Shown: positions 1 to 10,640 of the stretch, in pieces
How positions within the stretch are numbered: position 1 is the first letter of the stretch
Layout of the letters: each line of letters opens with the position of its first letter
NCBI GenBank assembly: GCA_012934845.2
Contig: WNNJ02003384.1
Span: forward strand, 26,630-90,629
Direction: 5' to 3'
Length of the DNA: 64,000 nt
Source of the DNA: Pomphorhynchus laevis
Taxonomy: Eukaryota; Acanthocephala; Palaeacanthocephala; Echinorhynchida; Pomphorhynchidae
Notes under the pieces: generated by a model
The model's input: only the letters and a program-made list of their open reading frames with translations
Database searches by the model: none
Told to the model about the DNA's origin: nothing
Translations under genes and position numbers: made by a program

Positions 1-1062
1 AAATTATTTAAATCATTTACGTATTGACGCTTACATTTATGATTGTGTACACGGATTGGTACGAGGATAGCAGAAAGTCATATATTTGTTAATGGAACAA
101 ATTACTTGTTTACCAAATATTATTGTCAATATTTAATCGACAATAACCCAATTAAATTGATAATCAACCAATTAAATTATAGCCAAGTAAATTAGTATCA
201 TATTTAGTATCATATTAGTATCATATTAATATCATATTTCCTATAAAATACATTTGTTCCCAATTAAATTAATAATCAACCAATTAAATTATAGCCAAGT
301 AAATTAGTATCATATTAGTATCATATTAGTATCATATTAGTATCATATTAATATCATATTTCCTATAAAATACATTTGTTCCCAATTAAATTAATAATCA
401 ACAAATTAAATCATAGCCAAGTAAATTAGTGAATTAAGCGTGCATTCAAAATTATTTAAATCATAAAAAATTATTTAAATCATTTACGTATTGACGCTTA
501 CATTTATGATTGTGTACACGGATTGGTACGAGGATAGCAGAAAGTCATATATTTGTTAATGGAACAAATTACTTGTTTACCAAATATTATTGTCAATATT
601 TAATTGACAATAACCCAATTAAATTAATAATCAACCAATTAAATCATAGCCAAGTAAATTAGTATCATATTTAGTATCATATTAGTATCATATTAGTATC
701 ATATTAGTATCATATTAATATCATATTTCCTATAAAATACATTTGTTCCCAATTAAATTAATAATCAACCAATTAAATTATAGCCAAGTAAATTAGTGAA
801 TTAAGCGTGCATTCAAAATTATTTAAATCATAAAAAATTATTTAAATCATTTACGTATTGACGCTTATGATTGTGTACACGGATTGGTACGAGGATAGTA
901 GAAAGCTAATGGAACAAATTATTTGTTTTACAAATAATTTAATTATAATTACTAATTGACAATAACCCAATTAAATTAATAATCAACCAATTAAATTATA
1001 GCCAAGTAAATTAGTGAATTAAGCGTGCATTCAAAATTATTTAAATCATAAAAAATTATTTT
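1..1062. repeat. Tandem array of about 370-467 bp units
   Basis: Three successive units start with the same words at 1, 468 and 835 (attatttaaatcatttacg, then a cggattggtacgaggata block). The units are about 467, 367 and 218 bp long. Length differences come from loss of inner segments built on short tatcatatta subrepeats. The array lies on the 3' side of the minus-strand Ig gene, presumably in its next intron. No coding potential is seen in it. From 1063 to 1569 the sequence is AT-rich and I see nothing recognisable. Confidence 0.85.
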
Positions 1063-1569
1063 AACATTATTATTAATATCAAATTTCCTATATGAGGTTT
1101 AAGTAATTATTTTAAAATACTTGCATTTAAATTACAGTTACAATTATTTCTTATATTTTAATGTTTATTATATTTGCAAGTCTCTTTGATCTAACATATT
1201 TGAACTTTAAATATCAGTTTAAGATTTAAATTGTGCAATATCTTAAGCTTTCGAAATTGTCTAAACCGAATGATATGACATTCGGTTCTAAATTAATAAT
1301 AATAATATAATAAACGAAGAACACATTGCATTAAATACTATTTACTATAATACGCATTTAGCAACATAGAGGTGTTATAGACACATTACGTTATCGTTCT
1401 CTATATATTCCATAGCACGTCTATACATTTCCACATGGAATTGAATTTTTGCTTAGAAATGAGTTTAATAATTAATAATTATTTAAACAGTAACGTTTAA
1501 ATCTAATTTGATTAAATTTAATTGTTTAAATATAAAAAATAGATATCACAAGTAAAACCGGCTCTTTAC

Positions 1570-1683
1570 CATTTATTAGTTGAGTGCTTGTTACAGTACA
1601 AGAAAATTCGGCAGAATCGGCATTGACCACAGTTAATGACTGCGGATATTCAACAATACTGGGGTCAGGATTATTATTTTCTT
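1570..1683 (-). CDS. Ig-domain giant protein, exon 9 of those seen
   Basis: This minus-strand exon is bounded by an acceptor (tacacag) and a donor (gtaaag). It is 114 nt, entered and left in phase 1, and opens as EENNNPDPSIVEYPQS. It then shows the B-strand cysteine signature AEFSCTV of an I-set Ig domain, so it is the first half of a fourth Ig domain. The second half must lie beyond the left edge. It joins the previous exon across a 45-bp intron (1684-1728) with matching phase. The splice sites are inferred by eye, but the domain continuity is strong. Confidence 0.78.
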
Positions 1684-1728
1684 CTGTGTAACGCAGAAAT
1701 ATAAAAACTTAGATGAAAATGAATATAC

Positions 1729-1932
1729 CTTGAACTAAAATTGAACAAATAGATTCACAGGTTTGATAGCCGGAAGAAATTCGAATTCCGAAGTTGCCAC
1801 TATCTTCAGGGAACATTTCAGCAACATCCAAGGAAAAGCGTAATCCGTCTTGCTTCTGTAGAAAGTCAGGATTATCTGGTATGACTTTCCAATTACGTGT
1901 CCATTCTACACTTATTTCATCACTAGATACAC
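1729..1932 (-). CDS. Ig-domain giant protein, exon 8 of those seen
   Basis: The exon is 204 nt, phase 1 to phase 1, with acceptor tttcag and donor gtatat. It carries the second half of an I-set Ig domain. It contains the core tryptophan (SVEWTRNWKVIP) and the E/F-strand signature PEDSGNFGIRI, where the usual second cysteine is replaced (D-S-G-N-F-G-I). The end ESICSILVQ is the G strand. It continues exon 7 (6642-6744) in frame, so the domain is interrupted by a 4.7-kb intron right after the first cysteine strand. Loss of the canonical F-strand cysteine is common among muscle I-set domains. Confidence 0.82.
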
Positions 1933-3507
1933 CTGAAATATTAAAGGTTTGTAATGATATATTGTATTTTCGCATGCATTTTAAATTTACAGACACGATA
2001 CGCACGTGTCTTTTATTTATGTGTTACTGGCTATAATTTTCTTTCAATATTTTCACAGTTCATTTCTCCATAAATTAAGGGATAGCAAAAGTTTAATAGG
2101 TGAATATTCATTAAAATTATATTTATATTTGAATAAAAATAAACAATTTCCCGATCAAACCTTCTATTCCTTAATATGGGGTAGAGGGTTAACCCATAAA
2201 TATAATTATGAATCATAATCTAATCATAAATATAATTAAATCTAATCATAAATCTAATTAATCTAATTATATACATTTTTATATGTAAGTAAATTTATTA
2301 CACCATCCCATAAATCTAATTATCTGGTACAATTAAATGCCTATATTAACCGATGCATGTTAACTTATGCCTCAATCATATCAGCTTGCAAATCATTCGC
2401 TATAATCAATCAAACAACAAACACAAAGTTATTAACTAGTAAGTTCAACACGAAGTTCTTAGAGTATCTTAAATTGACGTATCACCAACTAAAGTAGGAT
2501 GTTAGTCAGACTTTATCTGACTTTCTAAATCCTGAGTAATTATATGAAATTGAGTTTGAAACCAATGGAGGCGGCAAATGATCTTTAGTTTTTGAGATAT
2601 TTAGGAGATAAAGTTTGTAAACTGTCTCGTACTGAGATGGTTTATCAATCAATTCCTTAAATATACAAATACGATATCGTCAGAGTATATTATTAGTATA
2701 TATCGTCAGTATATATTAAGTATATTACTAAATTAATTGTATTGTTAAATACAATTAATTTATATTGTTAAATTTAAACTATTGTTAATTTATATTGTTA
2801 ATTTAACTTATATTGTTAAATTTTTAAATTCTCTGTGTTAATAGCAAGTCTACTAGATTGTAGATATAATTTTTATAGACAAGATTTTATAATAATCTCC
2901 TGGTAAAACATTTTCATAGTATAAATAGATATTTTTTTAAATAAATATTTTTTTATGTAATCACATATCTGCTTGCAGATGAAACATCTTGAAAAGAGGT
3001 TGCGGAAGAAAACGTGATACCTATCTAATCAAAATCTAATTTTACGCATTTTTTAATTTTACACACTGTTCAAACAAATTCTTTCTTTTTCTATTTTTTA
3101 ATTTTCAAAATTCATGCATGTTTGAAGTAACGCCAAAAAATGTCAAACAATAATCTTCTGATTTTGATAATGATTCAAACTACGAGGGCGAGTCGGCAAG
3201 GATATTGTCTGTATTACGCGAGGAAGTGCCTCGTGTTGACCGTAAACTCTGAAGATAAGCAGATATTGGCCGAGCAGTTTCGAAACTTATTTTTCTTTTG
3301 AGTCTAATAGCTATATCACTGTATTGTGTGTGTCCTTGTTGAACTAATGCGGTCGCAATAGTCTTTACTAACATAATAGCTTCCTCGCCGAATCATCCTG
3401 AGGTTTAAAAGACGAGGGGGATAAAAGAGCTGCTTTCTATCCTTCGGATTCTTTTAATTATTAATAATAATCTAATAATTATAATTATTATATATAATTA
3501 TTATATT
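1933..3507. other. Intronic AT-rich sequence without clear features
   Basis: This is the distal part of the intron between exons 7 and 8. It holds short aatctaatcataaat tandem words around 2215-2275 and AT-rich low-complexity runs near 2680-2830. A slightly more GC-rich patch at about 3180-3430 has a 64-codon minus-strand open frame, which I cannot assign and which may be a mobile-element remnant. Confidence 0.5.
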
Positions 3508-3638
3508 AAATCAGCTAACTGAGTCTACGTATTGTTATATAATTATAAAATAAACAAAGCATAATAATGCTAAATCAAAATTTAATAATTAAATAATAAA
3601 ATTAATAATTGTTTTTGTATTTTTTATAATTTAAATCA
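3508..3638 (-). mobile_element. Terminal 3' fragment of the YIDD-RT retroelement
   Basis: This begins at the shared terminus cagctaactgagtctacg, which is the element's 3' end read on the minus strand. It matches the terminal 130 bp of the copies at 4264 and 8454. It is truncated at 3638, where a LINE-A fragment is joined directly. Confidence 0.7.
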
Positions 3639-3649
3639 ATGTAAGAAAA

Positions 3650-3935
3650 GGAGTAAGAGGGTATGACAGGAACGAAGCGATAGCGAGGTGGGGCGAGTAT
3701 CGTCTAAGAAAGGAAGGTTGATGAACGATGGGGAGCCGACAGCGATGAGACGAAAAGTAATGAGAAGAAGGCGGAGTTTGATGCGGATGTGGATGGTGGG
3801 CCAGGAGAGTTGGGCAAAATATGTGGATGTGTGGTCGAAGCGACGGAGGCGAAAGAGCACTCGAACGGCGGTGTTGATTATTCGTTGTAGGGGTAGGATG
3901 ATGGATTTTGGAGAATTGGCGAAAAGGCTAAGGCC
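3650..3935 (-). pseudogene. LINE-A reverse transcriptase, C-terminal fragment
   Basis: The minus-strand translation contains SLFANSPKSIILPLQRIINT and RRFDHTSTYFAQLSWPT. These are near-identical to the C-terminal part of the LINE-A RT copies at 46.7-48.4 kb and 51.65-53.17 kb. The fragment corresponds to 51803-52087 and is truncated on both sides, so it is not a normal 3'-end insertion. It is non-functional. Confidence 0.88.
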
Positions 3936-3959
3936 CAATAAATTTTCAATTAAGTTTTT

Positions 3960-4260
3960 ATTTTTTTAAATATGCTAAATTGTAAATCAAATCTGTTTTG
4001 AGAATTTTTCTGGATAATACTGAATTTTAAGCTAAAATAAAATTTGATTGCTAGCGGAACATTCTACCATCTATATTATCATTTACAGAGATCTTAGATA
4101 TATCCACTTTATTATTTGAGGAAATTTTTTATCTTTACAAATTAGAAAATATTTTAATTTTATCTAACGGTATAATTTAGTTTTATCTAATTATAACGGT
4201 TTAGAGCATTTTTATCTCCATAAGTTAGAAAATATTTTATTTTATTCAACGGTATAATTA
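3960..4260. other. Intronic AT-rich filler
   Basis: I see no gene or site here, only AT-rich sequence with two imperfect copies of an aaatattttaattttatctaacgg motif (around 4147 and 4230). Confidence 0.5.
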
Positions 4261-4263
4261 AAT

Positions 4264-4740
4264 GAGCTAACTGAGTCTACGTATTTAATATAATTATAAA
4301 ATAAACAAAACATAATAATGCTAAATCAAAATTTAATAATTAAATAATAAAATTAATAATTGTTTTTAGATTTTTTATAATTTAAATCAAGTTAAAATAA
4401 AAAATAAAAAATAAAAAATAAAGAATAAAATTTAAAATAAACGTCATTTTTATGAATTAACTAATAAATAACAGACGTTGTATCAGAATAAGATTTAGAG
4501 GTCATCAGGAGGAACTGATATGCTATCAGGTTTCGGCACCTAAGTCCTCTACCCAACATAGCAGCGGGGTCAAATACATGCTAATGATGTATTTCCTCTG
4601 AAATAACTATCTAGTATCTTATTCTAATACAAAGTATATTATTTATTATCCATCCATAAAAATTTGCCACTTAAGAGTTTAAATTATTTTTATATTATTG
4701 TGTTGATTTATATATTTTACTATTTTCTGCTTGATGTTAT
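4264..4740 (-). mobile_element. 5'-truncated copy of the YIDD-RT retroelement 3' end
   Basis: This shares the terminus gctaactgagtctacg and the conserved internal block (4487-4550; on the minus strand GAAACCTGATAGCAT and cagttcctcctgatgacctc) with copies at 5450, 8454 and 25855. Its inner end reaches the tattttctg..ttgatg junction. In the longer 8454-10038 copy that junction abuts RT coding sequence, which is why I read these solo repeats as 3' UTR copies. No coding capacity. Confidence 0.72.
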
Positions 4741-5449
4741 TCAAAAAATATAATATTTCAAAAGGTGTTAATTTCAAAAAACGATTTAAAGTTGTTTATG
4801 TCAAATCTGAATATATCATATACAATTTTGCATTTTTAATTCCACTATACAGTGAAAATAATACACGAATTTCCAATTATATATGTAATTCTGTATTTTG
4901 TTCGAATCAACAAATAATCTATTCTGTACTGTAAATCACCAAATTTTAATAAATAAAAATTTTCGAAATCTTGATAGAAATAAGTATTTTGTAATTTCTT
5001 TTGAGTATATCTGAATAAATACATGTAGTCATTTGTTCATGTAGTTTTTTGAATACATGAATAAATACATGTATGTATTTCTAATTTAACAGATGTAATT
5101 TTAACGGATGTCATTTGTTTTTTGATAGACTGCATTTTTGGAGCAACATTAATATCATTAATATTCTGATTGAACTGATAAAACTTGTAGCGCTGATGTT
5201 ATTTAGATATAGAGTCATATATATATAGTCATATAATAAATACATTCAACGGTTTGTAGAATGTATTTTCGTCAACATAGAATATTAACTCATCGATATT
5301 ACGATAAATAATACTTGCAATATTATGCAAGTTCACAGTTGGTGATTTGCTTGATCTTTGGTAATGCACAAAGAGTAGTTTAAATAAATATACTCGATAA
5401 GTAACTTAGAAGTAAGTGATCTTATTAATAAAAAATTTTGGCTAGTACG
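4741..5449. other. Intronic AT-rich sequence
   Basis: The stretch holds short direct repeats of an aatacatgtagtcatttgttc type near 5018-5075 and a 67-codon low-complexity plus-strand frame (4731-4934) that I do not consider coding. Nothing else is recognisable. Confidence 0.45.
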
Positions 5450-5760
5450 AGTTTTAGCGGAATATTTTTTACGGATGGATACTAAACAATATGTTTTGTA
5501 TTAAAATAATATACTAGGTAAGCAAATGTCATCAGAGGAAATACGTCCTTAGCACATGTTTGGCTACGTTGATATGTCGGATCGAGTAATAGGGCCGAAA
5601 CCTGATAGCATGGCAGTTCCTCCTGATGACCTCTAATCCTTATTCTGATACATCGTCTGTTATTTATTTGTCAATTCATAAAAATAAACTTTTATTTTAA
5701 ATTGAAACTTGATATAAATTATAAAAAATCTTATAACTATTATTTATTTTATTATTTAAT
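5450..5760 (+). mobile_element. YIDD-RT retroelement 3' end, plus orientation
   Basis: This is the reverse complement of the 4264-4740 repeat. The conserved block lies at 5596-5660 (gccgaaacctgatagcat, then cctcctgatgacctct, then tctgatacatcgtctgtta). The copy decays into AT-rich sequence after about 5760. A short related scrap (gctgctatgttgggtcgagg) is at 6029-6049. Confidence 0.7.
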
Positions 5761-5917
5761 TATTAAATTTTGATATTAATCTTGATATTAATATTATATA
5801 AAGCACGTTTAATGGATTTTTTCTTTTTCGTATAATTTTACAATATAAAAAGCAACAAAATATTATTAAATTTTAATTATAAATTCAATCGTTATTAAAT
5901 TTCAATTTTAAATATAA

Positions 5918-5919
5918 AA

Positions 5920-5982
<63 letters not shown>
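5918..5982. repeat. (TA)n microsatellite
   Basis: An uninterrupted run of about 30 TA dinucleotides inside the intron between exons 7 and 8. Confidence 0.95.
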
Positions 5983-5985
<3 letters not shown>

Positions 5986-6641
5986 GATATAAATTATATA
6001 AAATCTTATAATATTAGCATTAGCTTCGCTGCTATGTTGGGTCGAGGAATAAATAATTATTATTTATTATTTAAATAGATTGATTGATCAATACGTAGAT
6101 TGGAAATTCCAAATTTAAATAATTGATAAACATCAGTTATCATTTTTTGTCGATTCCATTCTACTTCAACATTAGGTTGAAGTAGGATGGAATATAATGC
6201 ACAAAGTATTATAAAACTAAAGATCAAATGGGACGGAATAAATAAAAAGCGATTGTATACACGATATGCACTCTAATCTCAAAGCCGCCTTTGCACAATA
6301 TTGAATCCGCCTTTGCACAATTTTTGTGTTGATTTCATTTTTTGCACATTTTTAAAATCAGTATTTGAACAATTATAAATCCGCTTTGACTTAAGTGCAA
6401 AAGTTAATTAATTAACTTAACCAAAATGAAATTAACAAAAATGAAGTTGATCAATTAATTAATTGAAACAAATTAATTGTTCCAAATAATTAAATCAATA
6501 CATAAGTAGATTAAGTTTACATTTTACCGTAAATTTTTTTATTTTCTATTAGAAGGTACCAAACAATAGAATAAAAAAGATAATGTCTAAGATAAAGATA
6601 TGATTACAGCAACAAAAATAAAAGATTATTCAATTACATAC

Positions 6642-6744
6642 CTTCCATCTCACAAAATAGATGTAAAGCTTCACCATCGTGGAGCGATTGTCCCTGTAAA
6701 TGCTTTGTAATGCTTAGCGTTTGAGCGTCTTTCTTGCCAATATC
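6642..6744 (-). CDS. Ig-domain giant protein, exon 7 of those seen
   Basis: The exon is 103 nt, phase 0 to phase 1, with acceptor attag and donor gtatgt. It reads DIGKKDAQTLSITKHLQGQS and then LHDGEALHLFCEMEG. This is the A-B strand half of an I-set Ig domain with its first cysteine. The remainder of the domain is exon 8 (1729-1932). The split codon for the terminal glycine is completed correctly across the junction, which supports the assignment of both splice sites. Confidence 0.85.
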
Positions 6745-7234
6745 CTAATTATCAGAAATAGAACATTAGATAGAACACTTAGTTATTGAATATGAATTAG
6801 ACATGATTAATCTTAGTACAGAAATTTGACCGTTTTTAGCAAGTACGCATCTTAGCACGCAGAATTAAAATTTTAATTAAAAAAGCGACTTAATAAATAT
6901 ATGCGTGGTTCCCTGCATTATAATATAGATTCCATTAGAAGTTAAAATTTTTTATTCCAAATTGGAAAGATTCAAAGTCAATATAAAGATGCATTAAATT
7001 GAGACAGAATGCATTTATAATTGTAATAGGTTGATTCTTCGATATAAGAATTAATTCTTATATCGAAGGAGATATAAGAATATTAATTCTTAATATTGAT
7101 ATTAGTTCATAATATTAGTTCTTAATTCTTATAAAGCTGAAACTTTTGATAGCTGAAAACAAATGACTTAAACAAGCGGAAATAAAACTATTCTATGGAA
7201 GTATAAAGTATATGTAATTTATAATTTAATATAC

Positions 7235-7380
7235 CTTATTTGGAATTGACTCCTGTATTAACTGATCTTCTATTCCGTGTACACCATCTTCAAATTCGGT
7301 TGTCTGATCGGCATTTTCATTTAGCATTACTTCGTTTACTTCCGTTTCATAGCTGTCTTTCTGTGTAATTTCTGGTCTCA
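7235..7380 (-). CDS. Ig-domain giant protein, exon 6 of those seen (linker)
   Basis: The exon is 146 nt, phase 1 to phase 0, with acceptor ctacag and donor gtatat. It encodes an acidic, unstructured linker (RPEITQKDSYETEVNEV, then ENADQTTEFEDG) with no Ig signature. It sits between the second Ig domain (exons 4-5) and the third (exons 7-8). Its frame fits only if exon 5 ends at the gtaatt donor, and that same donor keeps the whole chain open. No homology is recognised, and confidence rests on phase and splice signals. Confidence 0.72.
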
Positions 7381-8064
7381 CTGTAGAAATTTAAATAAAA
7401 GCTTTAATATAAATCTTTAATCAAACATATTTTAATGTAATCACATTGAATTATAAATTCACTTGTATCATTGATTATTTAAAGACGAGACATCATCAGC
7501 AGTTAATTTGTAATTGCAGTAAAATTATGATAAAATCAATTATGTCAATTATGTCAATTATCAGCATATAATATTTATGTGCTGATAATATTTATTCATA
7601 AATATTATTTTATTTATTAAAATAAATAAAATAATATAAAATAACATAAATATATTAATATTAATATAGTATATTAATCGAGATTAATGCTATATATTAT
7701 TAATGCTGATGAGATATATTATTAATTATTTTTAATATAAAGTTCGAATATAATGATATCTCCAAATAATTTAAGAGAACAGACTAAAATCATATGTTTT
7801 AAATTATAATTTTAAATTATAATTTTAAATTAAGTTATAATTTAAAATTAAAATACAAAATTAATTACATGTTCATTAGTAATAAATTCTCTTATATATA
7901 ATATAACTAGAATATACAAATATATATAATATAATATCTAATATAATATAACTAGCCGCCTATGCATAATTATTAATAATTATAAAATATCATAAAATAT
8001 TATAAATAATTATAAACTATATTTCTTTAATCTGTTCCGCCTGTATTTGTATGAACAAAATTAC

Positions 8065-8221
8065 ATTTTACAACAACATCGGCAATGGTAGAATCTGATC
8101 CTACAGAATTGGTGACAATACAGGAATATTCTCCTTCCTCATTTTTTGTAATGTCTCGGATTAATAGTGTGGGACAGTCGGGATCATCTCGAATTTCTAT
8201 TTTATTGCCACTTACAAGTTT
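8065..8221 (-). CDS. Ig-domain giant protein, exon 5 of those seen
   Basis: The exon is 157 nt, phase 0 to phase 1, with acceptor tttttag. It is the second half of an I-set Ig domain: KLVSGNKIEIRDD, then TLLIRDITKNEEGEYSCIV, then TNSVGSDSTIADVVVK. The F-strand motif EGEYSC and the N-x-x-G turn are textbook I-set features. It follows exon 4 directly (LHDGQ | KLVSG). A donor one codon earlier (gtaaaa) is possible but breaks the phase with exon 6, so gtaatt at 8064-8063 is preferred. Confidence 0.9.
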
Positions 8222-8453
8222 CTAAAAATGAAAATAATTATAAATAAACAGTTGGTACACATTAAATTTAATAGATAAAATAAAATTTAAAACTATTAAG
8301 ATATTTAATCTAAAAAAAGCAGAAATAAAAACTATAATATTAAGATAAAAACATCAAATTACTTAATTAATTTTTGTAATTTTGTAATTAAGTATTTTTT
8401 GATTATCTAAATTTTTAGATAATAATTTATAACTTGTAAGTAGAACAAATCAA

Positions 8454-10038
8454 ATCAGCTAACTGAGTCTACGTATTTAATATAATTATAAAATAAACAA
8501 AACATAATAATGCTAAGTCAAAATTATTAATTAAAAATAAAATTAATAATTGTTTTTAGATTTTCTATAATTTTAATCAAGTTAAAAAATAAAAAATTAA
8601 ATTAAAATTTAATAATTAAATAATAAAATAAAAATTGTTATAAGATTTTTTATAATTGAAATTAAGTTGAAATAAAAAATTAAAATTTAAAATAAAAGTC
8701 ATTTTTATGAATTGACTGATAAATAACAGACGTTGTATCAGAATAAGGATTAGAGGCCATTAGGAGGAACTGCTATGCTATCAGGTTTCGGCCACTAACT
8801 CCTCTACCAAACAAAGCAGTAGGGCCAAATACGTGTAAAGGACGTATTTCCTCTGATTAAATTTGATTATATAGTATCTTATTTAAATACAAAGTATATT
8901 ATTTATTATCTATCCATAAATATTTTCCGCTAATGATTTTAATTTTATTTTTAATATTATTGCGTTGATTTATTATTTTACTATTTTCTGTTTGATGGTA
9001 TTTTTGTAGTAACCTAGTTTAAAATATGTATCTATTAAATTATTTAAATGATTTTGAAGAAAGCCAATATCATAACATATTGTTGCAATTCTTAAAATTT
9101 CATTATTTAATGTATTATATTTTATATTATATGGTATGCATGAATGCTCATGCATAAATATGTTTCTTGTAAATTAAAATATGTCATCTTTACGATATAA
9201 ATTTAAAGTAGTTTCTATTGATATTAATTTAATGCTCATATCATGATATATACTTTCTTTATCATTAATATTGGTTTTGTTAAGAATAAGGCTATCTGGA
9301 TAAATTTGCTCACAAATTGAATAAAAATTGCTAGAATTAAATAAACATATATCATCAATATATCAAAACATATATTTCATATTTTTAAATAAATTAAAAT
9401 TTATTTTTTAAACAGTTATGAACAAATTCATATTCTAAAAAGCTTAAAAATAAGTCAGCTATAATTGGTCTACTATTACCTCCCATTTGACCAGCTTTTA
9501 TTTTTCTAAATATAGATGTCCCTACCTTTAAATAATTTTGATTTATTAAAATATTTAAGGATTCTATTAATTCAATTTTATCCATATATTTTTACTTGAT
9601 GGTTTAATTTTTGTTAACTAGGCGTTGTAATTATCATAACATATGTATGTATATTTTTTCCGAATATAAGATTAATTAATTTTACTAAGCCTCTTTAATA
9701 TCTACTAAATCTAGATTTGTATAAAGCATACTAAAATCGTACGTATTTATATTTTGAAAATTTATTCCTTTTGTCAGTTCTAAAAATTCTTTTGTAGAAT
9801 TAATACTGAAATAGTGTTTTATACCAGTATTAATTTCAATTACCCTACAAAATTTTTTTAAGTGTGCTTTAATTACTTTAAGTATTTTATTCATATAAAC
9901 TGAAAGCGGTTTTAATGTACATCTAAACGCACTACATATGAACCTAGATTTTATTGGATTTTTGTAATTTTGGATTCCAATATAAAATATGGGTATAATT
10001 TTATTATCTGATTCAACCTTTATGCTCTTTTTATCCAT
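8454..10038 (-). mobile_element. YIDD-type reverse-transcriptase retroelement, decayed copy 1
   Basis: Read on the minus strand, 10038-9685 gives the RT fingers and palm start (KNPIKSRFICSAFRCTLKPL, then NTYDFSMLYTNLDLVDIKEA). Next, 9585-9394 gives KAGQMGGNSRPIIADLFLSF. Then about 9370-9180 contains the catalytic YIDDICLFNSSNF, and 9155-8973 the C-terminal part. The 3' UTR runs to the terminus at 8454. Stops and frameshifts interrupt it, so it is a pseudogene. The motif order and sequence style match an RT family widespread in invertebrates that I associate with Penelope-like elements, possibly the Naiad-like group; that label is uncertain. It lies in the intron between exons 4 and 5, in the same orientation as the host gene. 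Confidence 0.72.
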
Positions 10039-10162
10039 TATAGAACAGTGACTTGTAATAATTGTTTGAAACTCAACTCAATGCGTTCATATGTTGTGTT
10101 TATACTTAAATCATAATAATTATATAATGTTTATATTATCATTATAATCATTATAATCATTA

Positions 10163-10640
10163 AAATATGCATCTATTTAATTATTTAAATGATTTTGAAG
10201 AAAGCCAATATCATTACATATTGTTGCAATTCTTAAAATTTCATTATTTAATGTTTTATATTTTGTATTATATAGAATGCATGAATGCTCATGCAAAAAT
10301 ATGTTTCTTGTAAATTTAAATATGTAATCTTAACGATATAAATTAAAAGTAGTTTTAATTGATGTTAATTTAATATTCAAAACTAGATATATACCTTCTT
10401 TATTATTGTTATTGATTTTATCAATAATGAGGCTACATGGATAAATTTGTTCGCTTATTGATTAAAAATTTAGAGTTAAATACACATATATCATCAATGT
10501 ATCGAAACATATATTTCATATCTTTATATAATTAAGATTTATTTTTTAAACAGTTATGAACAAATTCATATTCTATAAAGCTTAAAAATAAGTCAGCTAT
10601 AATTGGGCTACTATTACCACCCATTGAAACACCTTTATTT
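10163..10640 (-). mobile_element. YIDD-type RT retroelement, partial copy 2
   Basis: This is near-collinear with 9023-9480 of copy 1: the same acagttatgaacaaattcata and aaatgattttgaagaaagcc words, with the decayed YIDD region between them. It is placed about 120 bp upstream of copy 1, so the pair looks like a tandem duplication or two insertions. It is not coding. Confidence 0.75.

Noticed and set aside
3180-3374. 64-codon minus-strand frame in the intron between Ig exons 7 and 8
   Set aside because: No Ig signature. Inserting it would break the continuous Ig domain formed by exons 7 and 8, and no recognisable transposon motif is present.
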